From Ligula intestinalis (Eukaryota > Platyhelminthes > Cestoda > Diphyllobothriidea > Diphyllobothriidae), in assembly GCA_036362985.1 (NCBI GenBank), contig JAYGXS010000002.1, forward strand, positions 97,424,717 to 97,488,716: a DNA stretch of 64,000 bases, read 5' to 3'. Under the pieces are notes generated by a model, which had not been told where the DNA came from, searched no databases, and worked only from the letters and a program-made list of their open reading frames with translations. A program made the position numbers and the translations under genes. This document shows positions 35,674 through 46,884 of this stretch, piece by piece (the first letter of the stretch is position 1; each line of letters begins with the position of its first letter).

Positions 35674-36092
35674 TATCGCAGGGGGTTAAGTGAGTCTAAC
35701 CGTGCAACTGCGATCTTCAGACCATGGTTACTTAGTGCTGAGGAGAGAAGTATTTAAAGGCCAGAGTAGATGGAAGAGTTTATTGTGTACACAACGGAAG
35801 AGGAGAATAGATTGACTTGGGAGAGATACGTCCGATCAGTAGGTTGACCGGGTCCCAAGTCCCGTCTTAGAGTAGTCGGGCCAGAGGACAGATAGAGGGA
35901 GATCTTTCATTGGGTAGGTCGGCCTGGATATTTTGGGCAGAGAGGCAACTTGCATCGGACACGCGTGCAAGCTCCTCATTCCTCGCCTCATAGATGCAAG
36001 AACTATGATTGGCTGATCGAGACGTCGAGAAAGTGAGCGTTTGGGAAAATGCACTTCGAAGCGAGCTAGTCAGGCAGGCACGACCCGCTACA
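35674..36092 (-). repeat. Downstream (3') LTR of the TRIM-like element
   Basis: On the minus strand it follows the polypurine tract GGGGGGAGTGC (complement of 36093-36103). A small deletion (agcacatcggtgag reduced to agtgag near 36032) separates it from the other LTR. Confidence 0.9.
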
Positions 36093-36827
36093 GCACTCCC
36101 CCCGGAGACCGTAACGAGGAAACTGAAAGAATCCGAGTGGAGGAAGAATAGTTAAGTTAAGTGAGGGAGATACGTACCAAGATGAGGTTGCGAGAGGCGG
36201 GTTAGTGCCGCCAGTGCCGCTTGGGAGGACGAAAGGTCATCTCGCGTCCGCGTGGGCAACTGGGTCTGCGGTAGGAGGAAATTTCTCGACTACGCGTGCA
36301 TCGGCATATCGTAGGAGATTGGGCATCTCAACTACGAGGGAGAGAGCCTGGTTGGCCGGGTTGAACTTCAACATCAAATCAGTATGCCGTATTAGTATGA
36401 GTTGAACCAGAAGAATCGTTGGCAGTAGAAGGAAGGGTGGAGATTGAGAAGAAGATCTGGGTGCTGACACTCATAAGGGGATATCTATGTTGGATTGGGA
36501 AGTAACCATGACCTGGGCAGTAAGTCGCGAATGCCAATCACCAAATACGTAGGGACATTTCCATAAATCGCCAAATACGCAGGGAACTGCGTTGGAACAG
36601 GTCGGGAAGTCGGCAACTACGCAGGGAAGGCCGGCCACATCAGAAGTTGTGAGCGGTTGAAGATCTCGACATCGCTTCACGACAAGATGTCGGTGCAGAA
36701 AGTCTCCATATCGCGGTCACATCAGATGACACAGGAGAAATTCAATTGAAGGCGAGGGAGGTTTGATGATGATTGAGCTCAGCCAGATCAGAAGTTGATT
36801 GTTCATCTCACGTCGGAAAGTCACCAA

Positions 36828-37251
36828 TATCGCAGGGGGTTAAGTGAGTCTAACCGTGCAACTGCGATCTTCAGACCATGGTTACTTAGTGCAGAAGAGA
36901 AGTCGGTGAAGGCCACAATAGTTGGAAGAGTTTATTGTGTACACAACGGAAGAGGAGAATAGATTGACTTGAGAGAGATACGTCCGATCAGTAGGTTGAC
37001 CGGGCTCAAGTGAGGTCTTAGAGTAGTTGGGCCAGATGACAGATAGAGGGAGATTTTTCATTGGGTAGGTCGGCCTGGAGATTTTGGGGAGAGAGGCAAC
37101 GTGTGTCGGGCACGCGTGCAAGCTCCTCATTCGTCGCTTCATGGATGCGAGAACTATGATTGGCTGACCGAGACGTCGAGAAAGCACATCGGTGAGCGTT
37201 TGGGAAAGTGCACTTCGACGCGAGCTAGTCAGGCAGGCATGCCCCGCTACA
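36828..37251 (-). repeat. Upstream (5') LTR of the TRIM-like element
   Basis: Full 424-bp LTR, same length as the solo LTR at 18437. The primer-binding-like site starts one base inside (complement of 36809-36827). Confidence 0.9.
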
Positions 37252-37689
37252 GGTGTGTAGGACGTGACCTGTTAGTGTGCATGATGATTGCTCGGCCACT
37301 TAATACTCTGGTGTGGGCATTAGGCAGCGCGTTTATCTATGCGTCCCCCAAGTCACCAATTGATTTGACAAAAGTGAGCCTTAGCACCGAGTGTGGGAGG
37401 GGCAGATCGCTGCACTTTTTGTCAAGAATGGGAGCTCGTAAACTTTTTATGAAATAACTGATGACTCGCACGATTGTTCCCTCTTGCGAACAATTTCAGC
37501 CTCACTAAATGGTAATGTGTGCCCATAGCTCGTTGAAGGATCTGCAACATGAGAATTGGCATTGTTTCTCGACACTGCTACCGCGTGTTCTGCAATTCAC
37601 GTCTTGAGACTTCTTCTATTTTCTCCAACATAGTTCCTTTAGGTAGAGAAAAAATTTTAAGAAGTATAAATTGAAAGTTTGAGTCGAAG

Positions 37690-38110
37690 ATGTTTCCCGC
37701 GACCGCTGGAATTTAGTTGTTCCCTGTGTAAATTAAAGGTGTATGCGGCGCATTGCGCTGCGGTCTATACTAATCTAACTCCAGAATTGTATGTAGGACC
37801 TTAGGTTAATTAAAGTATACGAACTTCTTACCACCATTTTATGTTCTCGGGAATTACAAGAAACCCGCAATTTGATAATTGGGGTTTTCCCGCAATAAGT
37901 TAAACGATAACACAGATTAGGAAAATCAAAAAAACTACATTAACCACTTTTCTAAATTCAGTAAAATTATAATGCATTTAACAGTTTATAAAGTTTATTC
38001 CACCACGTGTCCTAATTCCCCATCTAGAAAACCCTAAAACCCACGTTTTCGTAGAACAACATGCTGGGAGTAGGAATTAATGATTGGACTACATAAGCTA
38101 CGGTTGCCCT
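37690..38110. repeat. Repeat A 5' module
   Basis: Matches 58970-59390: cccgcg(a/g)ccgctgg, gttgttcc, ttaaaggtgt-gcggcgc, taagttaaacgataa, ccacgttttcgtag, actatataagcta. Confidence 0.75.
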
Positions 38111-38689
38111 TGCTTTTCCCGAAACTACACCGGATCCTATAAATGACTTCAGATCTTTCTTTCTGGGGCAGTGGGTATTTTGATTTCAGTATCGAACGTC
38201 CTATGATTGCCTTTGGAACGTATGCGACTCCAACTCCAAGTTGTCCGAAAAGATGACCGATGGCTTCCGAGACCTTTTTTCATACAGAATCACTTGCCAA
38301 ATGTGGGATCGGCGCGATTTTGTTGCCCGTCCCGTTTGAACATGCACCGATTTTCTCAGTTGCGCAGACAGCAATTTTCTCTAAATACCCGTCAAAGATA
38401 TTGCGTTTCCACATTGACGACCACCTAATTTAATAAACCACCATGGCCACATTAAGGAATAGAATGCATAGGCCATTAAATTATCAGGTCAGAAAACCGC
38501 CGCATAAATTTGCATTCCACTTATTGTAGTCGGCCTGTGACATGAAGAGCGGACTTGCCGCCGTTGAGGTCACAGGGTGCACGCAACCAGCACAGCGATT
38601 GCCATATTTGTGCACATGTGGCGGTCTAAGCAGTGGCTATACTCAGATCACTACAATCATCAGATCAAAATGCAGGTTGGAGTTAAAAG

Positions 38690-39180
38690 GCAGGAGTCAC
38701 GGGAATAAGGTCTTTATTGGGTATAGAACCCTACGTGGTTGTCTCAAGCAGCTGTGGCCGCTGGCGAAACCAGGGCTGGTGTTGACCGCGTCCAGTCGTG
38801 CACGAGAATGTGTGTGATGTGATGATGACAGCTGCGTCTAAATGACTATGAAGCCAGTTCAAGCGGTTTTTAATTGGTGTACTGTAATTTTCGGAAGGCG
38901 ATATCAACTGTAGAAGCTCCCTGTTAGGTGGCCGCGAGGTGGCATGTTGAAATGGCACTTGAGAATCTGTGATTAGGAAGCCACACGTGTACGTGCGTGC
39001 GTGCGTGCATTCTTGTGTGTTGTTAAACTGATGTCAAATGTGAGGGTCGCCCTGCTTGGCGGAACGCCCGTTAGTCAGATTGATCGTTTTGCCAGGAGGC
39101 TGCGGAAGGACAGGGGCCACTGATGCAGCTGTTTATAGTTAGGCAGAAGCAACTGTGAGGTCAAACCTCAGGGGATAGGC
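38690..39180. repeat. Repeat E, copy 1
   Basis: Related to 55970-56440: ccagggctggtgttgac/cctgggctagtgttgac, cgtccag, acaggggccactgatgcagctgttt and gcagaagcaactgtgaggtca. A (GTGC)n run lies at 38996-39008. Confidence 0.6.
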
Positions 39181-39409
39181 ATTGGATAAGGCAGAGTAGG
39201 GCATTTTTGCCCATCCGTCTCACGCCTAAAGGGCGCTGCATTTCATGGCAACACTGGTTGGCCACTTCCGTTGCAAAGAAGTTTATAAAAGAGTCTATAA
39301 GCGCAAGATGTAGACACAATTTGTGATTATCCTCACCTGGGTTTGCCACCATTTCTGCGAAAAATGTATCGAGTGACCAGAAAAACCCACTACACTGGCT
39401 TCCGAGAGA

Positions 39410-40300
39410 AAAAATCTGTTACTTAAGGTCCCTTTTCAATGGGATGTGGTAAATGAAATTCTTAGAAGTCAAGTTGCCTTACAAGCCCGCTCAACAGCAA
39501 GGGTGGGAATTGTTTTAACTAATAATATTGCCGGCAAATATAAGGGAGACTAGAATGCCCGTTTCTGGTCTACTTACTGTCGTCAGCCAGTCATGCCCAG
39601 ACCCAAATAGTGCTCTAACCATGTCCTAAACTTGCAACCTTTTGATCAGAGTCTAACGCCCTAACCATTGATTCATGGGCTACTTGTCTAGCCAATTTAG
39701 GTCGGGGATATTTACCCTTTCTATTGAAATTTCGCCGGCCGCGTTCTATATAAATATGTCCCGTTTTGCCTTGGGCTTCGCCAGAGGCCATGACAACCGT
39801 AACAGCTGATAATATAGGCAGATAGCATTGCCGGCAACGATCTTATTAATTAACAACCCTATTTAGAAGAAGAGGGTAAGTATAGATAACCATTTAAGAT
39901 AACCATGTATTCTTCCAACTGTTCCAGAGCAGTGGTTATATAGATCACAAGCGTCGGCTTCTAGCCAAAGGAATACTAAAACACCTCCTCGCACAGGTAG
40001 CAGAAAGCGAGGTTGATAGCATATTTAGATTTTGTTTGGCATTTTTTGCTAGTGCTGGGCAACCCGACGAAGCTATTCGTGTGATTGTAAGCTTCCTAGG
40101 CTTATATACAACCGCATATTAGTGACAACAGAAGTGGTAGCTTTATAGTAAGGAAAGCCGCTCCTGTATGCACATGAGAGCCTCGTAAAGTATCGCTGCC
40201 TACAGCAGACATCTAGCGTGCTGTGCTCCCCCCGTCCTGATACTGAGTGACCAGAGGAATGCACAACGCTGACTACCATAAGATCAACCCTGTTACTTAA
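39410..40300. repeat. Repeat F, unit 1
   Basis: ctgttacttaaggtcc, acaagcgtcggcttcta, agccaaaggaat, caacagaagtgg and gcacat-a-agcctcgta recur in the next unit. A SINE is inserted at 39545. Confidence 0.65.
39545..39720 (-). repeat. tRNA-derived SINE
   Basis: Tail (gggagactagaatgcccgtt, gtcgtcagccagtcatgccc), then tctaacgccctaaccattga, the complement of the A-box region, on the minus strand. Confidence 0.75.
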
Positions 40301-40720
40301 AGTCCCGTTTCAAAAAGTGTTGGCGGAAAAACGCCGGAGAAATAAAGCTGTCTCAAAACCTTGCCCTTTAGGATAAGGTAAGAATAGTATTAACTACCAA
40401 TTCTATTTATTCGAAGGCGTTAAGGATAGGTAGGCATTGAAGAAAAATTGTTTTTCCTTAAACTATTCTTGTGCAGCTCGTAAATTTATTACAAGCGTCG
40501 GCGCCTAATCAAAGGAATGCGAAAAGCTCTCCCGGCGTGGCTGGGAAAAGGCGAAGATAGGAGCAAATAAAGCGTCAATCTTACACATGTTGTTGTTGAT
40601 TCCGGGCAAGCCAGCAAAACCTAGCGCATACTAGTAACAGCAGAAGTGGCTGTCGTCAGGTTACGAAGGCCGGTCCTGTGCGCACATAATAACCTCGTAT
40701 AGCCCAGACTTCCTTTTTAT
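40286..40720. repeat. Repeat F, unit 2
   Basis: Direct repeat of unit 1, about 0.9 kb later, but without the SINE. Confidence 0.65.
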
Positions 40721-40899
40721 TGTGGCGGTAGCCAGCGGTCTTAAGAGCTCTGGTTTATACCTTAGCCTAGCTAAAGTGACTTGCTGATCCCATAATCGGA
40801 CTTGTATCCACGCGTATACTCCTTTCAACCCGGCATCGCGAACGCATTTAATTCGCCGGAGTTAAGGCTTTCGCAAGACTGTGGGCGAGAGGAAACTAG

Positions 40900-41570
40900 A
40901 CCTGTTTCTGCTACTCATGTCTCTGATGATAATGAATCCGCGATATATGTCAAAACGTCATGCAAATAACCTTATTGTCCCAGTGATCGAGTGTTTTTCT
41001 TCTCCGCCTCTTCAGAAAACTAGTTTCTTTAGCGCTGCGCTGTGATTGCACGCGTCTGACGACGAATCAATTCACCTTGCCGCTTTCTGGCGTAACTGTG
41101 CCCTTAGCAACGACCGTTCATCCGCAGATTTTGATTATGCCCACTGTATGTTCTAAACACGGTGGTACAGGGGAAGTTGACTTGGGGCAGAGGTTCGTTT
41201 AAAGGAAATAAGGACGTTGCGCACCATCTACTGAACTCTCCAGTGTCACCTGTCGGAGCCGGTGTCATCAGAAAGTCAAGATGACTAAGATGGGATCCAG
41301 CGTTGGTCGCTTTCTCTAATACAGGCCAGAACACCGTGCTTGATTCAGTTTTTATTAGGCTTTCCGCCGGATAAACCACATGTACACCCTGGCTGGGAAT
41401 GATTTCTTAGCAATGACCTCTAACTTGAGTGTAGTAACCGCCGGATATCCGTCCAGTGATTCTATGTTAAAGGGCACTTGACTAACACAGAATCGGAACA
41501 TGTTATCGTTTAAATATACCGCGCACTTAAATCTGCTCGTAGAAAATCGGCCGCTAGTATGCAGTGCCAA
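40900..41570. repeat. Repeat G, copy 1 (promoter-1b-like sequence)
   Basis: Carries tgattgcacgcgtctgacga (41044) and the following gttgacttggggcagagg and tccagcgttgg modules, shared with 42.95-43.39 kb. The start includes a Penelope-type end with CTGATGA at 40922. Confidence 0.65.
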
Positions 41571-41639
41571 GTTATATCAGAGCAAATTGTAAACTTATGG
41601 TTTTGAGAGACAGAGAAATTAAAAATAAATGCTTTATTT

Positions 41640-41975
41640 TTAGAACGTTATTCCAAATTTTTCAAAAAAGACGTCCTACATTCACCGTGGACAAATGTCC
41701 ATGGACATGTTGCAAAATGTAGGTTAAATTGAATTACCTTCAGATCGGCCTAGCGTTGTGCACTGATGACCTCAGTGTTAAAATCCATGTGAAGAATGAA
41801 GAATAAAAGTTGGTTTGTAATGTCTGTACTCGACCAACTGATGTATATATAAGAACAAGCGCGAAGATTTTAGGTCAAAACATCATATTGTGTGCACCGT
41901 CTCGCGAAGAGAAAGAAGAAGAGGGGACAACTTCGTGGACTGAAATTTCAAAAGCACATTTATTTACATCGTCAG
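41640..41975. repeat. Old repeat plus hammerhead-like end
   Basis: 41640-41790 resembles the units at 24.4-24.9 kb (cctacattcaccgtgg, ttgtgcactgatgacctca). At 41942-41975 the minus strand reads CTGACGA ... GCTTTTGAAATTTCAG, the CTGACGA type of motif also seen at 49.19 and 63.07 kb. Confidence 0.45.
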
Positions 41976-42760
41976 ATTGCCGTGTTTACTCTTCCGTGGG
42001 CTTTGAGTGCATTCACCTTGCCGCCAGCCTCGTGCTATGCCCGTACTCATTGTACGTGCATTCGCCTGCCTGGTTGCCACTGTTGGCCTTCGACGTTTTT
42101 TTACCGAACAATGGTGGGTCCGCGTCCCCTTTGTTCCCTGCGCCATTAGCCTGATTGATGCGGCGTCAGCTTTCTCGCCAGCCTCCCCTCGCCAGGTGGT
42201 GGATCGATCGGCCGTTGGCATTCGTTTGGAGCGCTGTCGGTGTCGCGGGCACCTCCGTGAGAAGGCGTGCCACACCGGCCGTGTGAACATTAAAATGCCA
42301 ATGGAGGCAGAAACTAATTTCGGCTCAATTTCAAAAGCCCGCTGAAACGTTAGCTAATAATAGCCACGGTTTCTATCATGCGTTTATGAAGCAAGGTCGT
42401 AGCAAAAGTCATTTCCAGGCTTTCTTATGACTTACTACAATATCTAGTTATCGATTGGAGTTTACAGAACGTAAACCTGCTCCAGAATTAAATAAGCATG
42501 TTAATATGGGTTTTCCAATAACTTTATCAGTAGCTGGTTTATGAGACGTGGATCCTTTATTTGCAATTACCATATCAGAAAGGAATATGCACCCACCAGC
42601 TTCCTCATGCTTACCTGAAGTGAACTTTTGAAACCACGCGTTACCCTGGGGACGCTTTTGGCGGGCGTGCTGCCTCTGTACAGAGGCCGCCGACCAGCGG
42701 GTTCAGACAGATTACGCTGGAATACCCTTTCATGATTGTAGAAATAGCCGTGCAAGGAGA
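41976..42760. other. GC-rich block without recognised gene
   Basis: Overlapping frames (41810-42154 and 42007-42345 plus; 41964-42290 and 42567-42878 minus) match no known family. A donor-like caggtaagc on the minus strand (near 42613) stands alone. Confidence 0.35.
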
Positions 42761-43390
42761 TTCTTCCTTCGGGAGCCCCAGGGTGGTCTCGAGACCTCTG
42801 ACTCATATCCCAATGGCCTACTACTCGCCTCAACGATCCTCTGCCGGCGCACACTCTTTTCAATCTGAAATCACGCACGCAATTTACTTCGCCAAAATTT
42901 ACACTTCCGCGAGCATTCGTTTTCCGTGAACTCTTTTTTCGGCTGTCTTTCTGTCTATCGGCATGCTCTGATTGGACGCGTCTGACGACGAATCAATTGG
43001 CCTTGCCGTGTGCTGACACAATCATGCCCGGATCAGCAGCAGTTTGACCCTCGATTTCGAGGATGCTCACCATATTCTCTACACACGTTGGTGCAGGGAG
43101 AGTTGACTTGGGGGTAGAGGCCTAGTTTTAAGTGAATATAATAACGTTGTGCACCATCTACCGCACCCTAAACCTTCACGCATCCACCTCGGTGTCATGA
43201 CAGAGTCAACATAAACAAGACACAAAATCCAGCGTTGGCCACTTACTCCAACACCGCGCCTTATTTAATTTCAAGTGATAGGAGACTGCGCACCCCGTAT
43301 GAGAACTTATATGTGCTCGTAGGTAATCGGCCTCTACTATGCAGTCGAAAAATATATCGGGTCAAGTAATAAACATATGGGTTAACGAAA
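42760..43390. repeat. Repeat G, copy 2 (promoter-1b-like sequence)
   Basis: gacctctgactcatatccca, cctctgccggcgcacactc, and tctgattggacgcgtctgac closely follow 44.87-45.07 kb; the later part follows copy 1. Confidence 0.75.
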
Positions 43391-43404
43391 CATTAATGCG
43401 GAAA

Positions 43405-44330
43405 GTGGGTGCAAGTTCAAACGTATTGGCTTTTTTGGACAAGTGAGCCGTGGGAATGGGGATAAGGTCGATAAGCGAAGGCTGGTTGTGAGGGTATGGT
43501 CACACCAAATTATCGGAAGTCCCTGGGACAGCGCCTGCTAGCAACAGCAGATGCGACCGGTACCAGGCTGCTGAAGCCCGCATTGGGTGCACAAAAGAAC
43601 TTCCTATAAGCCCCACAGTCAATTAACGGCATTTTGAAAGAATCAAAGAAAGAAGAAGAAAAATGCCATATTGAAGATTTTAAAAACCTGAATTTTCAGC
43701 AAAAATGGCTCCATTCACGGAGAGCAGATGGAAAGGTAAATAAAGGGTCATTTTAAAAGGTCAACGGTAAAAGGTCATGCAATACTCACAAGTCAAGTTT
43801 TTCACGACATTCACATCAACTTTGGAGACAGATCAGCTTTCAACTTCTGCACACGATTTTTTCTTCCTGTTGTCATCCTACGAAGAATTGCGATGTTGGT
43901 GTTGTTGGTGAATTGCATATGCGACAGATTGGCCGCATTTGACAAATAGTGGGATGGTGATATTTTGTAGTTAAAATAACTTGTTTTCGTGCATTTAAAA
44001 AGGTAGCAGTGTACTGTAGATATGACCTCATGATCACAAATGCAGACAAACAAAGCAGATGATTAGAAAGGATGGAAAGGGATAATAAATCCCCACGTCT
44101 CCTCCTCCCCTAGACTGCTTCATCAAATCTTACCCTCACAACCAGCCTTCGCTCATAAACCCTAGCCACATTTTGACGACTCACTTGTTCGTAAAGACGA
44201 TTCCGTTTGAACTTGCAACCAGTCTCCATATAAATGTAAGGCCTGATGAGAATTTGTCAAAGGTACACGTATTCACGCCAACCTAGACTTCTGAATTCTC
44301 TGATGGGAATTTTCGCAACTCTGAAACATT
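43405..44330. repeat. Inverted partial copies of repeat C
   Basis: 43405-43630 is plus (gtgcaagttcaaacg, aagtgagccgtggga, gaaggctggttgtgagggta) and 44090-44325 is minus (taccctcacaaccagccttc, ctctgatgggaattttcgca), with unrelated sequence between. Confidence 0.7.
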
Positions 44331-44739
44331 AATAAATAATAATCCCAGTTTCTATCATGCCTGTATGTAGAAAGGTCATAACACTATACTTTTCTCAAGC
44401 TAACTTTAAACTTACTACAAGCGGCCCACAATGCAAACGTTAAAACCTCCCTCCCCTCACCAGCACAACCTATCGCCGCAGGAGTCACGCCATCATAACC
44501 CTCCCGCCTAATCCCACCCCGTTCGTTGTAACCTCTGCCCCCAAAACCTCTAGTGCGAAATTCCCAGCCCTCACTTTTCATTCAGTCTGATGATGAACAA
44601 GTGATACCTGTTCGAAAATTAACGAGTAAAACTCGATTTTCCGAAGATCTTCCTTCTTTTTTACTTACAACAGTAACCAACTCTTACTCGAAGGTTACGG
44701 GATGTCTCCCTTCTGCTCAGCGTAGTATTCTTATAACTG

Positions 44740-45218
44740 TATAAATAGCTGGGTAATGAGACCGGAATATCCTTTCATTTCGACAAATTATGGTAGTAGT
44801 AGTAGAAGTGGTCGCGGAAAAAAAGGCAGTATTGGTACTAGCAGAGACTGGCTTCGGAAGGCGCATAGCGGTCTAGAGAGCTCTGACTCATACCATAATG
44901 GCTTACTAGTCGCCCTAACGACCTTCTGCTGGCGCAAGCTCCTTTCAACCTGGAATCGTGCACGCACGCACTTTACGTCGCCATACTTCCGCGAACTGTT
45001 TTTGTGTGTGCGTACGAAAGCAAGAACTCTTTTCTTCAGCTCTGAATTCTGATTGGACGTGTCTGACGACGACGACGATAAATCAATTAGCCCTGCCGCG
45101 CGTGCTGACGCAATCCAGGCCTGAGCAGCAATCACCTCGCGAGCACTTTCAGTGCGACGCGGGCAACGTGTGCAGAAACGGTCACTGACGCCTCCAGTCA
45201 TCGCCGCACGCACACACA
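44740..45218 (+). promoter_or_regulatory. Putative promoter / 5'UTR of exon 1b
   Basis: A TATAAATA is at 44740-44747, an inverted CCAAT (ATTGG) at 45052-45056, followed by a GACGAC repeat containing TGACG (45064). The stretch 44840-45130 is a better-kept copy of a sequence also seen at 40.9-41.1 and 42.76-43.03 kb. The transcription start cannot be fixed from sequence. Confidence 0.35.
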
Positions 45219-45837
45219 ATGGCCCCGCAAACAGACAAACTCAGCGAGGCCGACCGAGAACGCATCGCCTCCCTATTCAGCCAGCTCGATGTGGACAAGG
45301 ATGGCCGAGTGAGCGTGGAGGAACTGGCCGCCGTTATACGCGGCGGTCAGAGCTCGGAGACCGCTGGCGGTGAAGCCGCTGCCACGCGGATTATTACCAG
45401 GGATGGTAAGAAGCAGAAGTCTGCCCCTGCTGATGCTACCGAAGCTGCACCGACTATGAGTTTTGCGGAGTTTGTGGAATACGTGCGCGACACGGAGACC
45501 CAACTGAAGCTGGCCTTTAAGCAACTGGACCGCAATAAGGACAACCAGGTGGATGCGAGTGAGATTAGAGCCGCAATGCGCGAGCTGGGCATCGAGGTGG
45601 GCGAAAAGGAGGCTGCGAAGTTGTTGCGCAAGATGGACAAGGATGGATCACTGTCGATTGACTATGAGGAGTGGAGGGACTTTCTCCTGCTCTCTGGCAG
45701 TTCCAACATCAAGGACATATTCCATTACTGGCGGAAGTCCTCCGCAGTGGATATCGGCGAGGGCATTCTGGTGCCTGATGATTTTACTGAGGAGGAGAAA
45801 AAATCTGGCGAGGCGTGGAAGACACTGTTGGCTGGAG
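45219..45837 (+). CDS. SCaMC carrier, alternative first coding exon 1b (EF-hand domain)
   Basis: A second version of the regulatory EF-hand exon, 206 codons plus one base, 21 kb downstream of exon 1a. It starts at an ATG in a strong context (A at -3, G at +4). EF loops: D24-E35 (DVDKDGRVSVEE), D104-E115 and D140-E151. Between them lies a longer Lys/Ala/Pro-rich linker (KKQKSAPADATEAAPT) in place of the second EF loop. From the residues YVRDTETQ onward the protein equals exon 1a up to SGEA, then WKTLLAGG, which keeps the family Trp. The donor is GCTGGAG|GTAGGC, also phase 1, so it can replace exon 1a in front of exon 2. The frame stays open about 104 codons into the intron (to 46151), so intron retention would give a 310-residue EF-hand protein without a carrier. 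An alternative first exon of the same gene is the simplest reading; a partial gene duplication is the alternative. Confidence 0.92.
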
Positions 45838-46880
45838 GTAGGCACAGGCTGTTTTTTAAAGTAGGCCTTTTTGATGGGACTATTCAGTGGGAACTAAAAC
45901 CTGTAATCAAACCCAAGCTTTTGCGTTTTGTTCTCAGTGAAATGCCAGTTTCGTATAACGAGATAAAAGTATATGGAAGCAGATGTATTTCGAGCATTTC
46001 GATATGTTTGAATTCAGAAAGTTCCCTTTCAAACAAGATTATGAAGCGTGTTCTTTACATTCAAACAAACTACTTAAGTAGGTTTGCAGTATGGATGACC
46101 ATGAAATTTAATCTGAAGATATTTCTGTCCCGCCAGGGTGAGGGCTTTTGAACGAGCTTGTCTTTTACCGTGTGACAAAAAACATACTCTACACAAAATA
46201 GCTACTCAAGTAGCGTGCATTTTTCTTAGTGACTGAATGCTCCTATACCTTTGAATGAATCATGCAAAAAAATGCAAAGTATATTTGTCCATGTACTTGC
46301 TTTGCAGCAAATGATGGTTTCCTGAATGTTGGACTTGAAACACGGGTACATTTTGGTTTATAAAAAAACTTTTAAACTGGTGAATAATTGTAGATCCTTC
46401 TTTCAGTTAAGTTTTCAAGATAACAAGAATATAATATATTTCACAGTTTTATTTGCGCTATTAGGAAGGGCAGTTTAGTTCTTGTAACATTTTACAATCG
46501 ATGTGACTCATGCTATCTACCCTATACGCAAAAAATAGTGCATACGGTGTATGATGAATGAAAAATTACCAATAGCAGAACAGCTCATAATATGAACCTT
46601 TCTAAAAACTGAACGATACCCTTTCTTCAAGTCTACAGTTCGAAGCAGGCATCATCTGCTTCCAAATGAGCATAAGCAAGAACATACTAGTGTTATTTTT
46701 CTAGTTTTTAATTTATAGGGGCCTTGAAAATCATTATTAAAAATGCGTACCAGATAAGAAGCCATCTTTGACGGAGTACACTTTTTTGTAGTTGTTTCCG
46801 AAGAAACATTTTTTTTTCAAAAGCCCGCACTCTGATGTGACTGCAGTATCCTTAGACTAGGCTGCGCGATGATTAATGTT
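45838..46880. other. Start of intron after exon 1b, no feature
   Basis: AT-rich. The frame from exon 1b stays open to 46151; after that nothing recognisable. Confidence 0.5.
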
Positions 46881-46884
46881 ATAA

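Larger units (their letters stand above)
35674..37251 (-). mobile_element. Complete small non-coding LTR retrotransposon (TRIM-like)
   Basis: Two LTRs (35674-36092, 419 bp; 36828-37251, 424 bp) enclose 735 bp. On the minus strand each LTR begins TGTAGCGG and ends CTGCGATA, and has AATAAA after TGTGTACAC. The same 4 bp, GGTG, flank the element (35670-35673 and 37252-37255). Directly after the upstream LTR the minus strand reads TTGGTGACTTTCCGACGTG, resembling the TGGTGACCCCGACGTG primer-binding type of Ty3/gypsy elements. Directly before the downstream LTR is GGGGGGAGTGC, a polypurine tract of the gypsy type. The internal part has no gag-pol frame (longest about 77 codons), so it must rely on another element's proteins. 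The LTRs differ from each other at a modest number of positions, so it is not brand new. Confidence 0.9.

Noticed and set aside
41810..42345. Overlapping frames of 112-114 codons in a GC-rich block
   Set aside because: Open in several frames at once, as expected from base composition; no family similarity recognised.
42600..42880. Minus-strand exon ending at a caggtaagc donor
   Set aside because: No acceptor partner, no known motif, and it overlaps a repeat shared with 44.9 kb.
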